64,000 nucleotides of DNA, from NCBI RefSeq assembly GCF_002407065.1, contig NZ_CP023564.1, positions 1,984,001 through 2,048,000 of the forward strand, in the 5' to 3' direction. The number at the start of each line of letters is the position of its first letter. The first letter of the stretch is position 1. The position numbers were made by a program, and so were the translations under genes. This stretch comes from Brachybacterium ginsengisoli. Its GTDB lineage: Bacteria > Actinomycetota > Actinomycetes > Actinomycetales > Dermabacteraceae. A model generated the notes under the pieces. That model saw nothing but the letters and a program-made list of their open reading frames with translations, was not told the DNA's origin and searched no databases. Of this stretch, positions 48,727-57,284 are shown one piece after another.

Positions 48727-49935
48727 TCAGTAGCGCGGCGCGAGGGCGGCACCGGCCGACAGGGACCGGGCGGAGCTCTCGTGGACCGTGAAGTCCTCGG
48801 GAAGGGTGAAGAACGACTCGCAGCCGTCCTCGGTGATGCGGACCGTGTCCGAGATGCCGACGGTCTTGTCCCCGTCCACGCCCCACATCCACGGCAGCAG
48901 GTGGAAGGTCATGCCCTCCTCGAGCTGTCGCTCGTCCCCCTCCAGCAGGGAGACGATGTAGCCCTCGTCCCAGGAGGGCGGGAAGGCGATGCCGATCGAG
49001 TAGCCGGCGCGGGTGACCAGCTGGGCACCCACCTCGTTGCTCTCGATCCGCTCCCGGGTGAGCCGGGCGACCTCCGAGACGCTCACCCCCGGCTTCATGA
49101 GCGCGCGGAGGTCCGCGAGGGTCTGCTTCATGAGCTCCTGCGCGGCATGCATGGAGTTCGAGAGCGCACCGTTGACCACCGTGCGCATCATGGCGGTGTG
49201 GTAGCGCCGGTAGCACCCGCCCACCTCGAGGAAGACATGCTCCCCCGGCCTGATCATGCGGCCCTCCCAGGTGGAGTGGCCGATCATCGAGCGTGGCCCG
49301 GAGGCGACGTAGGGCACCACCGCCGGGAACTCGCCGCCCGCGCGGAACATCGAGGACGTGATGGCGGCGGCCACCTCGTTCTCCGTGGCTCCGGACATCG
49401 CCGCGTGCAGCCCGGCCGCCATCCCGGACTCGCCGGCGTAGGCGGCCAGCTGCATCACCGCGATCTCGGCCGGGGACTTGCGGACCCGGCCCTCCTCGAC
49501 GATCCCGAAGCAATCCACCAGCCCCTCTCCGAAGGCGTCGTGGAAGCGGTCCTGCTGGTAGGCGGGGAAGTAGTAGCTGTTGCGCTCGTATCCCACCGTG
49601 GCGTCGCCCAGCCGCAGATCGCGCAGGGTGCTGACCAGCTCGAGAATCGCGTCGCCGCCGTCCGGATAGGGCCGGGAGTGCTCCAGCCAGGTCCGCGCGA
49701 CCACGTTGGACTCCTCGAGCGCACGGGTGATCATCACCGAGTCCGCCTCCAGCGGCACCACCAGCGCCTGGAAGAAGGAGTATCCGGTGGTCTGGTAGTC
49801 CGTCAGGTACATGAGGTTCTCGGGATCGGTGATGATCACCGCGTCCAGCTCCCGCTCCGCCATCCGCTCCCGCAGCTCCGAGAGACGTCGCTCGTACTCC
49901 TCGGGGGCGAAGGTCATGTCCGACCGGCGACGCAT
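48727..49935 (-). CDS. doeA: Ectoine-hydrolase-like M24 (creatinase/prolidase fold) protein
   Basis: The 402-residue protein has the N-terminal creatinase domain ('LRERMAERELDAVIITDPEN', 'LMYLTDYQTTGYSFFQALVV') and a C-terminal pita-bread domain ('PYVASGPRSMIGHSTWEGRM', 'IRPGEHVFLEVGGCYRRYHT', 'AMMRTVVNG', 'MTFHLLPWMWGVDGDKTVGI'). The Asp/His metal ligands of prolidases are largely replaced, as in DoeA/EutD. DoeA opens ectoine to N-acetyl-diaminobutyrate. The neighbouring EctB-like and semialdehyde dehydrogenase genes support this role, but a deacetylase (DoeB) is not adjacent. ATG overlaps the aminotransferase stop (TGATG). Confidence 0.72.
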   Translation of the reverse strand: MRRRSDMTFAPEEYERRLSELRERMAERELDAVIITDPENLMYLTDYQTTGYSFFQALVVPLEADSVMITRALEESNVVARTWLEHSRPYPDGGDAILELVSTLRDLRLGDATVGYERNSYYFPAYQQDRFHDAFGEGLVDCFGIVEEGRVRKSPAEIAVMQLAAYAGESGMAAGLHAAMSGATENEVAAAITSSMFRAGGEFPAVVPYVASGPRSMIGHSTWEGRMIRPGEHVFLEVGGCYRRYHTAMMRTVVNGALSNSMHAAQELMKQTLADLRALMKPGVSVSEVARLTRERIESNEVGAQLVTRAGYSIGIAFPPSWDEGYIVSLLEGDERQLEEGMTFHLLPWMWGVDGDKTVGISDTVRITEDGCESFFTLPEDFTVHESSARSLSAGAALAPRY

Positions 49936-51194
49936 CAAAGGGCCTTCGCCGCGGCGTCGATCGCCTGGGCCAGCAGGTCCAGGCCCTCGGTGAGGTCCTC
50001 TGCAGGGATGGTCAGGGGCGGGATCAGCTTGATCACACGGCCTCCGCTGCCGCAGGGGCCGATCAGCAGACCGCGCTCGAAGCACTCCTGCTGGACCTGC
50101 TTGGCGAAGGCTCCGTCCCCGGTGTCCAGGGCCTGCATCATGCCCTTGCCGCGCACCTCCCAGTCCCGGTCCGGATGGGCCGCCGCGATGGCCTCGAGCG
50201 CTTCGCGCATCTGCTCCCCGTGGGAGAGCACGCTCGCGAGGAAGGCCTCGTCGGTGAAGTGGTCCAGCGCCACGGTGCCTGCGACGAAGGACAGCCCCTG
50301 CCCGCGGAAGGTCCCGGTGTGCGCGCCCGGCGACCAGTGAGCGTCGACCTCGGGCTTGTTGAGGTTCATCGCGATCGGGGTGCCGAAGCCGCCGAGCCCC
50401 TTGGCCAGGGTGATGATGTCCGGATCCAGGTCCATGCCGTCGAAGGAGAAGTAGCCTCCGGTGCGGCCCACGCCGGCCTGGATGTCGTCGATGATGAACA
50501 GGGCGCCGACCTCGCGGGCGAGGTCCTGGATCTCGTGGAGCCACTCGCGGCTCGCGACGTTGACGCCGCCCTCGGCCTGCACCGGCTCCACCAGGAAGGC
50601 CGCCGGAGGGGTCACGCCGCTGGAGGGGTCACGCAGCGCGGCGGCGAAGTCCGCGATGCCGGTGCGCCCGCCCGGTGCGGTCTCGAAGGGGAGGCGTACC
50701 ACATCGGTCAGCGGCACCCCCGCCCACTGCCGGAAGGCGTGGTTCGCCGTCGCGGCGAGGGAGCCGAGGGTCATCCCGTGGAAGCCGTGGCTGAAGGCGA
50801 CGATCTCCCGACGCCCGGTCGCGAGGCGGGCGAGCTTCAGGGCGGCCTCCACCGCATTGGACCCGGTCGGCCCCATGAACTGCATCTTGTGGTCCATGCC
50901 GCGGGGCGCCAGGACCACCTCGTGGAAGCGGGCGATGAAGTCCCGCTTGGTGGTGGTGTAGGTGTCCAGGCTGTGGGCGACCCCGTCGGCCTGGAGGAAG
51001 TCGATCATCGCCTCCTTCATGCGGGGGTTGTTGTGCCCGAAGTTGAGCACTCCCGCCCCGGCGAAGAAGTCGATGTAGCTGGTGCCCTCCTCGTCGACCT
51101 GGCGGGCGTTCGAGGCGGACGCGAACACGGTCGGGTAGGCGCGGCAGTACCCGCGGATCTCGGACTCGTGCTGTTCGAAGGTGGTGGTGTCCAT
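49935..51194 (-). CDS. EctB/DoeD-like diaminobutyrate aminotransferase
   Basis: The 419-residue protein is a class III PLP aminotransferase close to EctB: 'SEIRGYCRAYPTVFASASNA', 'YIDFFAGAGVLNFGHNNPRM', 'MQFMGPTGSNAVEAALKLAR', 'FSHGFHGMTLGSLAATANHA', 'LFIIDDIQAGVGRTGGYFSF' and the PLP lysine in 'DIITLAKGLGGFGTP'. No ectA or ectC is nearby, so degradation (2,4-diaminobutyrate to aspartate semialdehyde) is more likely than ectoine synthesis. First gene of the three-gene operon; ATG with GGGAGG upstream. Confidence 0.78.
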   Translation of the reverse strand: MDTTTFEQHESEIRGYCRAYPTVFASASNARQVDEEGTSYIDFFAGAGVLNFGHNNPRMKEAMIDFLQADGVAHSLDTYTTTKRDFIARFHEVVLAPRGMDHKMQFMGPTGSNAVEAALKLARLATGRREIVAFSHGFHGMTLGSLAATANHAFRQWAGVPLTDVVRLPFETAPGGRTGIADFAAALRDPSSGVTPPAAFLVEPVQAEGGVNVASREWLHEIQDLAREVGALFIIDDIQAGVGRTGGYFSFDGMDLDPDIITLAKGLGGFGTPIAMNLNKPEVDAHWSPGAHTGTFRGQGLSFVAGTVALDHFTDEAFLASVLSHGEQMREALEAIAAAHPDRDWEVRGKGMMQALDTGDGAFAKQVQQECFERGLLIGPCGSGGRVIKLIPPLTIPAEDLTEGLDLLAQAIDAAAKAL

Positions 51195-51298
51195 GGAAAC
51201 CTCCCGTCGAGGTGCGGAGCGACGCTGCTCATCACGACCGGCAGCCCGCGACGCCGCTCCGTCCGGTTGGGTCCTGCCGGTGAGCAGACCCTCACCCG

Positions 51299-51312
51299 GG
51301 GGTGATCACCCC
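51299..51312. promoter_or_regulatory. Perfect palindrome upstream of the aminotransferase operon
   Basis: GGGGTGATCACCCC is a 14-bp perfect palindrome about 105 bases upstream of the EctB-like start, in the 220-base gap between the operon and the MarR gene. The gap has no gene; a regulator site is possible. Confidence 0.4.
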
Positions 51313-51414
51313 GTCAAGCCACCACGACAGCTCTCGGCACAGGCGTGCGCCCTCGCAGGTCCTGGCCCCGACCACGCGGTCGGCCGGGAGTCTTCGCGAG
51401 GGCGGTCGGGAGGA

Positions 51415-52017
51415 TCAGCCGCGCGATCCGGCGGGCGGCGGTCCCCAGTCCAGACCGTCGAGGGAGAGCTGCGCGGTCATGTCCTCGAGGAAGCCGATCA
51501 CGACCTCCCGCTCCTCGGTGTCCAGGTGACGGGCGGCGCGGACCCGGCCTGCCTGTTGCCTTCCGACGGTGCGCACCGCGGCCTCCCGGGTGGCCGGATC
51601 GATCGCGACGACGAGCGCACGTCGGTCCGTGGGATGCGGGGTCCGACGGATGTGACCTGCTCTCTCGAGGCGGTCCAGGAGGGTGGTCGTGGAGGCGCTC
51701 GAGATGCCGAGCCCGTGGGCGATCGCTCCGGCGGTGGCGAGGGTCCCGGTGTTCTCGCAGACGATCAGGAGATGCAGGGCGCGCATGTCCGTCTCCCCCA
51801 GGCGCATGAAACGCCGGGAGGCCTCGGAGAGCGACCGCTCGGCGGCACGCAGCGCCGAGATCGCGGCCATGAGGCGGTCTATCTGCACGACGTCCTCCTC
51901 GTCGAGGCCCTCACGATCCACGAGCTCGCCGCGCGCATCGCTCGAGGCGAGGCTGAACAGACGGGATGGGGACGTTCCCGAGGAGGGATCATCGCCGTGC
52001 GGACGGTTCGAGCTCAT
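51415..52017 (-). CDS. MarR-family transcriptional regulator
   Basis: The 200-residue protein has a MarR winged helix ('ETDMRALHLLIVCENTGTLA', 'AIAHGLGISSASTTTLLDRL', 'RAGHIRRTPHPTDRRALVVA', with the 'DRR' wing) and a longer N-terminal part than usual. ATG at 52017. It is divergent from the MMPL exporter gene (start 52118) and probably its repressor. An imperfect inverted repeat TATCT-N9-AGATA (52054-52072) in the gap is a weak operator candidate. Confidence 0.85.
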   Translation of the reverse strand: MSSNRPHGDDPSSGTSPSRLFSLASSDARGELVDREGLDEEDVVQIDRLMAAISALRAAERSLSEASRRFMRLGETDMRALHLLIVCENTGTLATAGAIAHGLGISSASTTTLLDRLERAGHIRRTPHPTDRRALVVAIDPATREAAVRTVGRQQAGRVRAARHLDTEEREVVIGFLEDMTAQLSLDGLDWGPPPAGSRG

Positions 52018-52117
52018 GTCCGCATCGTAATCGAGCACTCTTCGACACATAGGTATCTAGGCTAACGAGATATATGCGAGACTGAACGCGCTCTGCCGCT
52101 CCCTTCGAAGGAACACC

Positions 52118-54331
52118 ATGGTCTCTCGGACTCCCGCACCCGTAGACGGCGGTCGCCCCCGGGGCGGCGACGCCCCGCGTGCATCCCGCACCCCGCGCGT
52201 CCTGCGCATCGTGATCCCCGCGCTGCTGATCCTCGGATGGCTCGTGGCAGCCGGGATCGGCGGTCCCTACTTCGGGCGCGTGGACGAGGTCTCCTCCAAC
52301 GACCGCACCGCGTATCTGCCGGACTCCGCCGACGCCACCGAGGTCGCCCATCGCGCCGAGGACTTCACCGGCTCCGAGGCGATCCCCGCGATCCTCGTGA
52401 TCACCGCGCCCGAGACGCTCGACGAGCAGGAGCTGGCCGCCATCTCGGATGCCGCCGGAGCGCTCGATGGCCTCGACGCGGTCACCGGAGAGGTCTCCCC
52501 GCCCCTGACCTCCGAGGACGGGAAGGCCGTCCAGATCTTCGTGCCGCTGGATCCCGACGCGGACCTCGGCGCCGCGACCGAGCAGATCGATGTCGAGCTC
52601 GCCGCCGACCTCCCGGCGGGTCTCACCGCACATGTCACCGGCCCGGCCGGGTTCTCCGCCGATCTCGGCGCGGCCTTCGCAGGCATCGACGGCCTGCTCC
52701 TCGGTGTGGCGCTCGCCGCCGTGCTGGTGATCCTGCTGATCGTCTACCGTTCCCTGCTGCTGCCTCTGATCGTCCTCGCCACGAGCATGTTCGCGCTGTG
52801 CACGGCGCTGCTGACCATCTGGCACCTGGCCGCGGCGGATGTCCTGCTGCTGTCGGGCCAGACCCAGGGGATCCTGTTCATCCTGGTCATCGGCGCCGCA
52901 ACCGACTATTCGCTGCTGTACGTGGCCCGCTACCGCGACGAGCTGCGGCACACCCGGGACCGCTGGCCCGCCACCGTGAAGGCGCTGCGCGGCACCCTCG
53001 AGCCGGTGCTCGCCTCGGGCGGCACCGTCATCGCCGGGCTGCTGTGCCTGCTGCTGTCGGACCTGAAGTCCAACAGCACGCTGGGTCCGGTCGCCGCGAT
53101 CGGCATCCTCTTCGCGATGGCCGCGGCGCTGACCTTCCTCCCCGCCGTCCTGCTGCTCACCGGGCGCTCGGCCTTCTGGCCCCGTCGGCCGCGATTCGCT
53201 CCCGACGCCGAGGACGCCGGATCCGCGCCCTCGGCGCACGGGATCTGGGGACGCATCGCGCTGGCGGTGCGACGCCGCCCCCGACCGATCTGGATCCTCA
53301 CCGCCGTGGTGCTCGCGCTCGGCTGCCTCGGTGCGCTCCGGCTCGACGCCAGCGGTGTGCCGCAGTCCGACCTCGTGCTCACCGAGTCCTCGGCCCGGGA
53401 CGGTCAGGTCGCGCTCGGCGAGCACTTCCCCGGCGGCTCCGGCTCCCCGGCACAGGTGATCGTGGCCGAGGGCTCACTCCAGGACACCGCCGACCTCCTG
53501 CTGGCGCAGGACGGCATCGATGCGGTGACGGTCAGCGCCGAGGACTCCCCCAGCGGGGCCGCGCCGGTGACCGCCGACGGCCTGCAGGCCCAGGGTCCTC
53601 CGGGGACCCCCGTCCCCCAGCCGACGGTGGTGGACGGAGACGTGCTGCTGCAGGCCACGCTCTCTGACGCCCCGGACTCCGCCGCCGCCGAGCGGACCGT
53701 GCGCGAGGTCCGCGCCCGGATCGCCTCTGAGGGGCTAGACGCCCAGGTGGGCGGGGTCACCGCGACCTCTGTCGACACCAACGACGCCTCCGCCCATGAC
53801 CGGGCGCTGATCATCCCGGTGGTGCTCGCGGTGATCCTGCTGATCCTCATGCTGCTGCTACGCTCGGTGCTCGCCCCGGTGCTGCTGATCCTCACCACGG
53901 TCCTCTCCTTCGGGACCGCGATGGGCGTCTCCGCCCTGGTGTTCGAGCACATCCTGCGCTTCCCTGGCGCCGACCCGGCCGTGCCGCTGTTCGGGTTCGT
54001 CTTCCTCGTCGCGCTCGGCATCGACTACAACATCTTCCTCATGACCCGGGTGCGCGAGGAGTCGCTCGCCCACGGCACCCGGGAGGGAGTGGTGCGGGGA
54101 CTCTCCGTCACCGGCGGCGTGATCACCTCGGCCGGGCTCGTGCTCGCCGCGACCTTCGCGGCGCTCGGGGTGATCCCGATCCTGTTCCTGGCGCAGATCG
54201 CGTTCATCGTCGCCTTCGGGGTGCTCCTGGACACCTTCGTGGTGCGCACCCTGCTGGTGCCCGCACTCGCCCTGGACCTCGGGCGGGTGATCTGGTGGCC
54301 ATCGGCCCTGTGGCGCCGCGACCACCGGTGA
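52118..54331 (+). CDS. MMPL/RND-family exporter
   Basis: The 737-residue protein has twelve predicted membrane helices in two halves with large extracytoplasmic loops ('GTVIAGLLCLLLSDLKSNST', 'FILVIGAATDYSLLYVARYR' and 'FVFLVALGIDYNIFLMTRVR', each carrying the Asp-Tyr pair of MMPL proteins). Unlike the transporter at 14539 it has no C-terminal ABC-like tail. It is expected to export lipids or drugs using the proton gradient. ATG with GAAGGA upstream, divergent from a MarR gene, which likely controls it. Confidence 0.88.
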   Translation: MVSRTPAPVDGGRPRGGDAPRASRTPRVLRIVIPALLILGWLVAAGIGGPYFGRVDEVSSNDRTAYLPDSADATEVAHRAEDFTGSEAIPAILVITAPETLDEQELAAISDAAGALDGLDAVTGEVSPPLTSEDGKAVQIFVPLDPDADLGAATEQIDVELAADLPAGLTAHVTGPAGFSADLGAAFAGIDGLLLGVALAAVLVILLIVYRSLLLPLIVLATSMFALCTALLTIWHLAAADVLLLSGQTQGILFILVIGAATDYSLLYVARYRDELRHTRDRWPATVKALRGTLEPVLASGGTVIAGLLCLLLSDLKSNSTLGPVAAIGILFAMAAALTFLPAVLLLTGRSAFWPRRPRFAPDAEDAGSAPSAHGIWGRIALAVRRRPRPIWILTAVVLALGCLGALRLDASGVPQSDLVLTESSARDGQVALGEHFPGGSGSPAQVIVAEGSLQDTADLLLAQDGIDAVTVSAEDSPSGAAPVTADGLQAQGPPGTPVPQPTVVDGDVLLQATLSDAPDSAAAERTVREVRARIASEGLDAQVGGVTATSVDTNDASAHDRALIIPVVLAVILLILMLLLRSVLAPVLLILTTVLSFGTAMGVSALVFEHILRFPGADPAVPLFGFVFLVALGIDYNIFLMTRVREESLAHGTREGVVRGLSVTGGVITSAGLVLAATFAALGVIPILFLAQIAFIVAFGVLLDTFVVRTLLVPALALDLGRVIWWPSALWRRDHR

Positions 54332-54375
54332 CGCACATCGCCGCGGACGATCCCCTGGCCCGCGGCGAGTGTTCC

Positions 54376-54381
54376 TAGACT
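54376..54381 (+). promoter_or_regulatory. -10 element of a leaderless promoter for purU
   Basis: TAGACT is followed by six bases and the purU ATG; no ribosome site is present. Confidence 0.5.
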
Positions 54382-54387
54382 GGCCGC

Positions 54388-55284
54388 ATGAGCAGTGCGA
54401 CCCCTCTCCCCCAGGCCACCTCCGACTCCGCGGCGGCACAGACCGAGTACGTCCTCACGGTGGTCTGCGCCGACGCGCCCGGCATCGTCCACGCGGTCAC
54501 CGGTGCGATCGTCGAGATCGGGGGCAACATCACCGAGTCCCGTCAGTTCGAGAGCGGCACCACCCGCCGCTTCTACCTGCGGCTGCAGGTGCTCACGGCG
54601 GCCTCTCGGGAGGAGTTCGAGCAGGTGCTGGCCCCTGTGGTGGAGCGCTTCTCGCTCGAGCATCGCCTCGACGTCGTGGGCCGCCCGGTGCGCACCCTGA
54701 TCCTCGGCTCGACGGCCAAGCACTGCGTGAACGATCTGCTGTTCCAGATGGACTCCGGGCATCTCCCCATCGAGGTCCCCCTGATCCTGGCGAACCACCC
54801 CACCCTCGAGCGTCTGGCCACCTTCTACGAGGTGCCCTTCGAGCACCTCCCCACCTCCGAGGAGGGCGGCAAGGCCGCCTTCGAGGACCGGGTGCGCGCG
54901 GCGATCGAGGAGCACGACATCGAGCTGGTCGTCCTCGCCCGCTACATGCAGATCCTCTCCCCCGAGCTGTGCGCCGAGCTCGCGGGCCGCTGCATCAACA
55001 TCCACCACTCGTTCCTGCCCGGCTTCAAGGGCGCGAACCCCTACCGCCAGGCGCATGCCCGCGGTGTGAAGCAGATCGGCGCCACCGCCCACTTCGTCAC
55101 GAGCGATCTCGACGAGGGGCCGATCATCGAGCAGGAGGTGCTGCGCGTGGACCACACCCGCACGCCCAAGGAGCTCATGGCCATCGGGCAGGACGGCGAG
55201 GCGCGCACCCTGCGCCAGGCGGTCACTTGGTTCGCGCAGTCGCGCGTGCTGCTGGACGGGACCCGCACGGTCATCTTCCGCTGA
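54388..55284 (+). CDS. purU: Formyltetrahydrofolate deformylase PurU
   Basis: The 298-residue protein has an N-terminal ACT domain ('YVLTVVCADAPGIVHAVTGA', 'IVEIGGNITESRQFESGTTR') and a formyltransferase-fold catalytic domain with the Asn-His-Asp triad in 'CINIHHSFLPGFKGANPYRQ' and 'IGATAHFVTSDLDEGPIIEQ'. It hydrolyses 10-formyl-THF to THF and formate, balancing one-carbon pools. Length and order match the family. Leaderless ATG start. Convergent with the response-regulator gene. Confidence 0.95.
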   Translation: MSSATPLPQATSDSAAAQTEYVLTVVCADAPGIVHAVTGAIVEIGGNITESRQFESGTTRRFYLRLQVLTAASREEFEQVLAPVVERFSLEHRLDVVGRPVRTLILGSTAKHCVNDLLFQMDSGHLPIEVPLILANHPTLERLATFYEVPFEHLPTSEEGGKAAFEDRVRAAIEEHDIELVVLARYMQILSPELCAELAGRCINIHHSFLPGFKGANPYRQAHARGVKQIGATAHFVTSDLDEGPIIEQEVLRVDHTRTPKELMAIGQDGEARTLRQAVTWFAQSRVLLDGTRTVIFR

Positions 55285-55293
55285 GCGGAGGGC

Positions 55294-55914
55294 TCAGACG
55301 AGCCCCAGCTCCCAGGCGGTGCGCACCGCCGAGGCCCGATCCCCCACGCCCAGCTTCTCGTAGACGTGCATCAGGTGCGTCTTCACCGTCGCCTCGCCGA
55401 TCCCGAGCCGGGAGGCGACCGCCCGGTTGGTGCATCCCTCGGCGACGAGGCGCAGCACCTGCGCCTCCCGGGTGCTGAGCGCCGGCCGCCCGCCTCCCGA
55501 CCCGGCCAGCGCCGCCAGAGCGGCCGGGGCGAGCACCGCACGCCCGGCGGCGAGGTCATACACCGCGCGGATCACGTCCTCCCGTCGGGCGTCCTTCAGC
55601 AGGAACCCATCGGCGCCCGCTTCGAGAGCACCGCGGATGTCCCTGTCGGTGTCATAGGTGGTCAGCACCAGGATCCGAGGCGCGCTGCGGCCACCGGCCC
55701 GGAGCGCACGGATCGCCTCGACCCCGCTGGTGCCCGGCATCCGCAGGTCCATCAGCACCACCTCGGGCTCGGACCGGGCGATGACCTCCAGCGCCTCGGC
55801 GCCGTCGCCCGCGGTCCCGACCACCTCGAGGCCGTCGGCCCCCGCGAGCATCGCGACCAGGCCGTCGCGCACCACCGGGTGGTCGTCGACGACCACGGTC
55901 CGCACCGGGCTCAT
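55294..55914 (-). CDS. NarL/LuxR-type response regulator
   Basis: The 206-residue protein has a receiver domain ('TVVVDDHPVVRDGLVAMLAG', phosphorylated Asp in 'PEVVLMDLRMPGTSG', switch Thr and Lys in 'ILVLTTYD' and 'GFLLKDA') and a LuxR helix-turn-helix ('LSTREAQVLRLVAEGCTNRA', 'VASRLGIGEATVKTHLMHVY'). It forms a two-component pair with the kinase immediately upstream (ATGA overlap). Targets unknown. Confidence 0.92.
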   Translation of the reverse strand: MSPVRTVVVDDHPVVRDGLVAMLAGADGLEVVGTAGDGAEALEVIARSEPEVVLMDLRMPGTSGVEAIRALRAGGRSAPRILVLTTYDTDRDIRGALEAGADGFLLKDARREDVIRAVYDLAAGRAVLAPAALAALAGSGGGRPALSTREAQVLRLVAEGCTNRAVASRLGIGEATVKTHLMHVYEKLGVGDRASAVRTAWELGLV

Positions 55915-57164
55915 CGCAGCACGCTCGCTGCGACCGTGGTCCCCCGGCCGGGGGCGGACGTCACCTCGAGGTGGCCGCCCACCTCTCCCAGGCGCTCCCG
56001 CATGATCTCCAGCCCGTGCCCCGCGGCCACGTCCGTCCGGTCGAATCCGCGGCCGTCGTCGGTGATGCGGAGCCGCTGCTGCTCGTCGTCGCCCTCGAGA
56101 GCGACGATCACCGAGCGCGCCTCGGCATGGCGAGCGGTGTTCGCGAGCGCCTCCTGAGCGATCCGCAGCAGCACGTCCCCGTGACGACCGTCCGGCGGCG
56201 CGTCGTCGGCGTCGAGGGTGGCCACCACGCGGTGCGTGCGCGTCCACCGCGCAACGAGCCCGGAGAGCGCCTCGGTGAGGTCGTGGTCATGGAGCTGGTG
56301 CGGGCCGAGCGCCTCGACCGCCCGACGCGCCTCGAGCAGGCAGTCCCGCGCGGCCTCCTCGGCGACGGCGACCCGATGCCGCACCGCCGGATCGAGATCC
56401 GTCCCGATCGCCTCGAGCTGACGGATCACCCCCACCAGCCCCTGGGCCACGGTGTCGTGGATCTCCCGGGAGAGCCGCGTGCGCTCCTCCTCGATCCCGG
56501 TGCGGCGGGCGCCGGCGAGCAGCTGCTCGTGCAGTCGGTCGTTCTCCCGCTGGACGCGGAGGGTCTCTGCGAGCGCCTCCTCCCGAGCGACCAGCACCCG
56601 CTCGCGCTCCTCCGCCAGGCGCATCATCCCGAGGGCGATGAGCAGGTTCACCGCGGCGAGTCCGAGGAAGAACCAGGGCTCGGTCCGCAGCGACTGGACG
56701 CCTCCCACCTGGCCGACGGCGCACAGCAGCGCCGTGGACACCACGACTGCGCGGCCGCGGGCGCCGCGCAGGAAGCGCGCGGAGTCGATATAACCGCAGA
56801 AGGCATAGATGCAGGTCATGGGGTTCAGGACCAGGGCCACGGCGGTCAGGCCGATGTGCACGACGTACAGAACCCTGAGCGCCGTCGAGTCCGGCCCGGT
56901 GCGGGACAGGGTGCGTTCGAGGAGGGCGCGCAGCACCAGCAGCGCCGCAGTGGGGACGAGGGCCCAGAGGATCAGCCCTCCGGTCATCCAGGTGATCGAC
57001 GCGATCCGTCCCACGGCCCAGGAGACCACCAGCAGCAGCGGCGGCAGCCACCGCTCGAAGGTCTCGCCGAGAGCTCCCGGAGATGTGCTGTGCGAGCCGC
57101 CGGTCGCCTCACGGCCCCGAGGCGGGGCGGTCTGCGCGAGCGCAGGAATGGAGAAGGGCGCCAT
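55911..57164 (-). CDS. Membrane sensor histidine kinase (HisKA_3 family)
   Basis: The 417-residue protein has about five or six N-terminal membrane helices ('LPPLLLVVSWAVGRIASITW', 'LWALVPTAALLVLRALLERT', 'VLYVVHIGLTAVALVLNPMT'), a coiled coil ('RLAEERERVLVAREEALAET'), the phospho-His in 'LSREIHDTVAQGLVGVIRQL' and an ATPase domain ('RIAQEALANTARHAEARSVI', 'ITDDGRGFDRTDVAAGHGLE'). Typical NarL-partner kinase. It is divergent from the acyltransferase gene, which is a possible regulatory target. Confidence 0.9.
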   Translation of the reverse strand: MAPFSIPALAQTAPPRGREATGGSHSTSPGALGETFERWLPPLLLVVSWAVGRIASITWMTGGLILWALVPTAALLVLRALLERTLSRTGPDSTALRVLYVVHIGLTAVALVLNPMTCIYAFCGYIDSARFLRGARGRAVVVSTALLCAVGQVGGVQSLRTEPWFFLGLAAVNLLIALGMMRLAEERERVLVAREEALAETLRVQRENDRLHEQLLAGARRTGIEEERTRLSREIHDTVAQGLVGVIRQLEAIGTDLDPAVRHRVAVAEEAARDCLLEARRAVEALGPHQLHDHDLTEALSGLVARWTRTHRVVATLDADDAPPDGRHGDVLLRIAQEALANTARHAEARSVIVALEGDDEQQRLRITDDGRGFDRTDVAAGHGLEIMRERLGEVGGHLEVTSAPGRGTTVAASVLR

Positions 57165-57284
57165 GGTCCCAGTCTTCCGCGGGCGGAGCCGCAGCACCAG
57201 GGCATCGCCCTCCCCCGATCGGTGGAGGGGGTGCTCACCGATCAGGGGAAGCGCCCGCCGCAGGCGATCCCTAGCGTCGACCTC

